A DNA stretch of 64,000 nucleotides from Xenopus tropicalis (lineage: Eukaryota; Chordata; Amphibia; Anura; Pipidae): contig NC_030679.2 in assembly GCF_000004195.4 (NCBI RefSeq), positions 145,516,243 to 145,580,242 of the forward strand, read 5' to 3'. A program made the position numbers and the translations under genes. A model generated the notes under the pieces. It made no database searches and was not told the DNA's origin. It saw only the letters and a list, made by a program, of their open reading frames with translations. This document shows positions 60,001 through 64,000 of the stretch, in pieces. Numbering within the stretch: the stretch's first letter is position 1; each line of letters begins with the position of its first letter.

Positions 60001-63000
60001 ACTCTAAATGATAAGGATATTAGAAGTCACTGAGGGGTTCTGTGACTACATAAAGACATGAGGCCACAGGCTGAGTGCATTTGCCAAGGTCATTTAACTT
60101 TTGAAGTTAGTTCTATTATCCTTATATTTTACAATAGAGTGTACATATGATGTCATGACATCACAAATTACTAAATACTAATTGATGACATCACTAAGCA
60201 TAGTCTAATGATTTAATTTACACAATAGTCTTGTCTCTTGGGTAATATACACACACGTACACACTGATTTGATGTCTTGTAATCAATAATTTTATTGCCA
60301 TAGAATATTCTCTACCTACCATTCACCCTTAGAAGTGTCCCTTTTCCTTCCCCCAGTAAAGTTTCTATGGTGTTTGCCTCAGTAGAGTTACACAGGCGCA
60401 TTGCCACGCGGCAGTAGAAGGAGGAGTTATCCATTCCATTCACCTCTTCCAGATACAGGTCTGACTGACCCACCAGTCTGGTTTTGCCCCGGTACCGGGG
60501 GTGTATTAATTCTGGGTCAGGGTGGTAGGCAAAGCCCTCACGTGGGTCCCCAAACATCCAGTAGATCCCGACCCACAAGGGATCTTCATTCTCCGGTAAT
60601 GTATAGTTACAGCTGATAGTAGGGGAGTCTGGGAATGTGACCTCCTTTGGCTGCTCGATCTGCATTCTATTGGTTTTGCCTAAAACAAGGGAAATAATGT
60701 GAGTAGATGGAAGGGGTAAGGGGGGGCATTCAGACACTGAATTAAACAAAAATTGTCATCAACCCAAAAAATATGAAATAATTGGGAAAAATTGGGAAAA
60801 CACTAGGCAGAGAATAAGCATTTGATTGGTGGCTGTACCCTAAGAGTCATAGGCCTGCTGGTTGTGGGAAACAGCACCGAAACCTAATGCTGCAGTGATA
60901 TAGTGAATAAAGTGCCCCCTATTGTAACATATAGGGATATTATAAGTCCCCGAGGAGTTCCTTATAATATATAGTGAATAAAGTGCCCCCTATTGTAACA
61001 TATAGGGATATTATAAGCCCCAGAGGAGTTCCTTATAATATATAGTGAATAAAGTGCCCCCTATTGTAACATATAGGGATATTATAAGCCCCCGAGGAGT
61101 TCCTTATAATATATAGTGAATAAAGTACCCCCTATTGTAACATATAGGGATATTATAAGTCACAGAGGAGTTCCTTATAATATATAGTGAATAAAGTACC
61201 CCCTATTGTAACATATAGGGATATTATAAGCCCCCGAGGAGTTCCTTATAATATATAGTGAATAAAGTGCCCCCTATTGTAACATATAGGGATATTATAA
61301 GCCCCTGAGGAGTTCCTTATAATATATAGTGAATAAAGTGCCCCCTATTGTAACATATAGGGATATTATAAGCCCCCGAGGAGTTCCTTATAATATATAG
61401 TGAATAAAGTGCCCCCTATTGTAACATATAGGGATATTATAAGTCACAGAGGAGTTCCTTATAATATATAGTGAATAAAGTACCCCCTATTGTAACATAT
61501 AGGGATATTATAAGCCCCCGAGGAGTTCCTTATAATATATAGTGAATAAAGTACCCCCTATTGTAACATATAGGGATATTATAAGCCCCCGAGGAGTTCC
61601 TTATAATATATAGTGAATAAAGTGCCCCCTATTGTAACATATAGGGATATTCTAAGTCACAGAGGAGTTCCTTATAATATATAGTGAATAAAGTACCCCC
61701 TATTGTAACATATAGGGATATTATAAGCCCCCGAGGAGTTCCTTATAATATATAGTGAATAAAGTGCCCCCTATTGTAACATATAGGGATATTATAAGCC
61801 CCCGAGGAGTTCCTTATAATATATAGTGAATAAAGTGCCCCCTATTGTAACATATAGGGATATTATAAGCCCCCGAGGAGTTCCTTATAATATATAGTGA
61901 ATAAAGTACCCCCTATTGTAACATATAGGGATATTATAAGCCCCCGAGGAGTTCCTTATAATATATAGTGAATAAAGTGCCCCCTATTGTAACATATAGG
62001 GATATTATAAGCCCCCGAGGAGTTCCTTATAATATATAGTGAATAAAGTGCCCCCTATTGTAACATATAGGGATATTATAAGCCCCCGAGGAGTTCCTTA
62101 TAATATATAGTGAATAAAGTGCCCCCTATTGTAACATATAGGGATATTATAAGCCCCCGAGGAGTTCCTTATAATATATAGTGAATAAAGTGCCCCCTAT
62201 TGTAACATATAGGGATATTATAAGCCCCCGAGGAGTTCCTTATAATATATAGTGAATAAAGTGCCCCCTATTGTAACATATAGGGATATTATAAGCCCCC
62301 GAGGAGTTCCTTATAATATATAGTGAATAAAGTGCCCCCTATTGTAACATATAGGGATATTATAAGCCCCCGAGGAGTTCCTTATAATATATAGGGAATA
62401 AAGTGCCCCCTATTGTAACATATAGGGATATTATAAGTCACAGAGGAGTTCCTTATAATATATAGTGAATAAAGTACCCCCTATTGTAACATATAGGGAT
62501 ATTATAAGCCCCCGAGGAGTTCCTTATAATATATAGTGAATAAAGTGCCCCCTATTGTAACATATAGGGATATTATAAGCCCCCGAGGAGTTCCTTATAA
62601 TATATAGTGAATAAAGTGCCCCCTATTGTAACATATAGGGATATTATAAGTCCCAGAGGGATTCCTTATAATATATAGTAAATAAAGTGCCCCCTATTGT
62701 AACATATAGGGATATTATAAGTCCCCGAGGAGTTCCTTATAATATATAGTGAATAAAGTACCCCCTATTGTAACATATAGGGATATTATAAGCCCCCGAG
62801 GAGTTCCTTATAATATATAGTGAATAAAGTACCCCCTATTGTAACATATAGGGATATTATAAGCCCCCGAGGGGTTCCTTATAATAAATAGTGAAAAAAG
62901 TGCCCCCTATTGTAACATATAGGGATATTATAAGCCCCCGAGGAGTTCCTTATAATATATAGTGAATAAAGTGCCCCCTATTGTAACATATAGGGATATT

Positions 63001-63872
63001 ATAAGCCCCCGAGGAGTTCCTTATAATATATAGTGAATAAAGTGCCCCCTATTGTAACATATAGGGATATTATAAGCCCCCGAGGAGTTCCTTATAATAT
63101 ATAGTGAATAAAGTGCCACCGACAGATCAGATTTCACCATACCTGATGCACTTTTACCTTCCAGTTTGTGCCTGTATGTTACCCAACCACTTATATTGTA
63201 AGCTCTACGGGGCAGGGACCTCCTTCCTACTGTGTCTCATACCTCATGGCACTTACTCCGTTTGTATTTATACTTATTTATTTATTTATTTATTGTATCA
63301 CTTGTGCTCCCTGTGTGTGACTGTAAGGCGCTGCGTACCCTTGTGGCACTTTATAAATAAAGTTATACATACATACATACATTCAGTGACTTCATGTTTT
63401 TTAAACCAACATAAATATTGTTCTCAAACCTCCCTTTCTAGTTATACCTGTTGGTGTAACTGAGGTTCCTTCATTAGTCATATAAATATTTAGTGACAGT
63501 TACCTGTAATGATCAGGTTGGTTCCGCTCTCTCTCTCAGTTCTATAAACTTGTCCATCTCCAGTCACTTGTGCCCCACAGCAGTACCAGCCGCTGTCACT
63601 GAGCCCCACGTGTTTGATTTGTATGGCTGCGCCGCCTTCCCCAGCCAGAGACATCCGCCCTTTGTCCTCACTGCGTACTGTCCCCGTGGCACTGTTATAT
63701 ATATCTGGCCCATAGTCTATATACTGAGAACTAAAGCTCCACTGAACACTGGATAGAGACATGTTCTGGATTTTCTTCTTGGCGCTGATGGAGAAATGAC
63801 AGGGAATTGTCACCGTGTCACCAACCAGAGCAGGAATGAACGGAGGCTGATGCATAGTCATGTCATTCTCTC
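57013..63872 (-). CDS. Gene D: putative activating receptor, Ig2 to 3' end (5' exons beyond right edge)
   Basis: Visible exons: 63872-63504 (Ig2), 60679-60320 (Ig3), 58432-58331 (membrane), 58054-58026 (tail), and possibly 57021-57013 (last three codons, ACC CAG TGA). Ig2 and Ig3 are close copies of those in A to C. The membrane exon is unrelated: it starts PEPTSALYILLIVKCVLICI and so places a lysine inside the helix, as in receptors that pair with ITAM adaptors such as DAP12 or FcR-gamma. The tail is about a dozen residues (DIYSIYQIQ then TQ and stop) and has no canonical ITIM. An activating partner of A to C is inferred. The final mini-exon is the weakest part of the model. Confidence 0.66.
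57398..57643. mobile_element. hAT-like MITE, TAGTGATGAGC family, gene D
   Basis: Ends TAGTAATGGG and TCGCTCATCACTA; exact 8-bp duplication ATAATTTC. Lies between the last exons of gene D. Confidence 0.8.
58026..58054 (-). CDS. Gene D exon, short tail
   Basis: 29 bases, acceptor TTCCACAG|GAGAT, donor TTCAA|GTAAGT, phase 1 to 0. Encodes GDIYSIYQIQ once joined to the previous G. Confidence 0.5.
58331..58432 (-). CDS. Gene D exon, transmembrane with lysine
   Basis: 102 bases, acceptor TTCCCAG|TCCCT, donor AAGG|GTAAGT, phase 1-1. It encodes ALYILLIVKCVLICILI followed by PSGILGYIKIK. The helix carries an internal lysine. The sequence is unrelated to exon 5 of A to C, though length and phase are the same. 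Confidence 0.7.
58433..60319. other. Gene D intron between Ig3 and membrane exons
   Basis: Contains two MITEs of the GGCCATACA type (58938-59270 and 59550-59862) and otherwise unassigned sequence. No extra exon is supported. Confidence 0.5.
60320..60679 (-). CDS. Gene D exon, Ig V-type domain 3
   Basis: 360 bases, phase 1-1, donor AATG|GTAGGT. Loop after the F strand is CNSTEANTIET. The start of the exon reads KTNRMQIEQ where C has KTNKTKIEQ. Confidence 0.78.
60895..63117. repeat. Minisatellite, 71-bp unit, about 31 copies, gene D intron 3
   Basis: TAGTGAATAAAG recurs at 60901 and 60972 and on. Unit includes ATATAGGGATATTATAAG. Genes A and C have a different (113-bp) array in the same intron. 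Confidence 0.95.
63504..63872 (-). CDS. Gene D exon, Ig V-type domain 2
   Basis: 369 bases, phase 1-1, same borders as exon 3 of A to C. The variable segment SFSSQYIDYGPD lacks the cysteine found at this place in the other three copies. Signal and Ig1 exons would lie past 64000. Confidence 0.76.
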
Positions 63873-63952
63873 CTACAGAACGGGATATTGTAACAGAGAC
63901 AGTTATTATTAGTTATAATATACCTTGTACTCATGTAACAGCTGAACTACTA

Positions 63953-64000
63953 ATCCCCTGTATATACAGAGAGGGGGGGCACGGCTATCTATCCCCTGTA
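63953..64000. repeat. Start of 40-bp minisatellite, gene D intron 2
   Basis: CCCCTGTATATACAGAGAG followed by CTATCTATCCCCTGTA, the unit of 42798-43626. It continues past the edge. Confidence 0.85.

Overview
The window looks like vertebrate, probably frog (Xenopus-like), genomic DNA. Exons are short and split, introns have GT/AG borders, and the spaces are filled with minisatellites, TTAA-flanked MITEs with TTAAAGG ends (the T2 type known from Xenopus), hAT-like MITEs with 8-bp target duplications, LTR elements and a LINE fragment. There is no bacterial-type gene organisation, rRNA, tRNA or CRISPR array that I can support. The species is inferred from repeat style, not proven. The main content is a tandem family of immunoglobulin-superfamily receptor genes, all on the minus strand. 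I call them A to D from left to right; transcription runs right to left. I rebuilt exons from splice sites and reading phase. Gene C (45759 to 33005, 10 exons, 513 codons) and gene B (26502 to 13909, 10 exons, 511 codons) are complete and open: signal peptide, three V-type Ig domains, one transmembrane helix, and a tail with two canonical ITIMs (LLYSTL/VFYADV in C, LVYSAL/VLYADV in B). Gene A (10036 to 1634) has seven matching exons and then runs off the left edge through a 1.4-kb minisatellite. Gene D (63872 to about 57013) shows Ig2, Ig3 and a different transmembrane exon with a lysine inside the helix and a very short tail; its 5' exons lie past the right edge. A to C thus look inhibitory and D looks like an activating, adaptor-coupled partner: a paired-receptor cluster. 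The fold and tail recall PILR, Siglec, CD300 and NKp30-type receptors and the MHC-linked V receptors described in Xenopus, but I cannot assign an orthologue. Layout: 1-1434 31-bp minisatellite; 1634-10036 gene A; 10040-13900 intergenic (MITE arrays, an LTR-like block, a nested hAT element); 13909-26502 gene B, with a DENND4-like retropseudogene in intron 8 and a Ty3/gypsy-like element set exactly in the Ig3 splice donor; 26500-33000 intergenic (LTR-like block, LINE reverse transcriptase fragment, 0.57-kb MITE); 33005-45759 gene C with large minisatellites and a hAT-like element carrying its own minisatellite; 45760-57000 intergenic (VNTRs, an LTR-like element inside a MITE, TTAA MITEs); 57013-63872 gene D with a 2.2-kb, 71-bp-unit minisatellite in the Ig2-Ig3 intron. 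The two most unusual points are a 40-bp minisatellite that multiplies the signal-exon splice donor (15, 8 and 3 donor copies in A, B and C), and an LTR insertion whose target duplication plus terminal base rebuilt the donor it hit.
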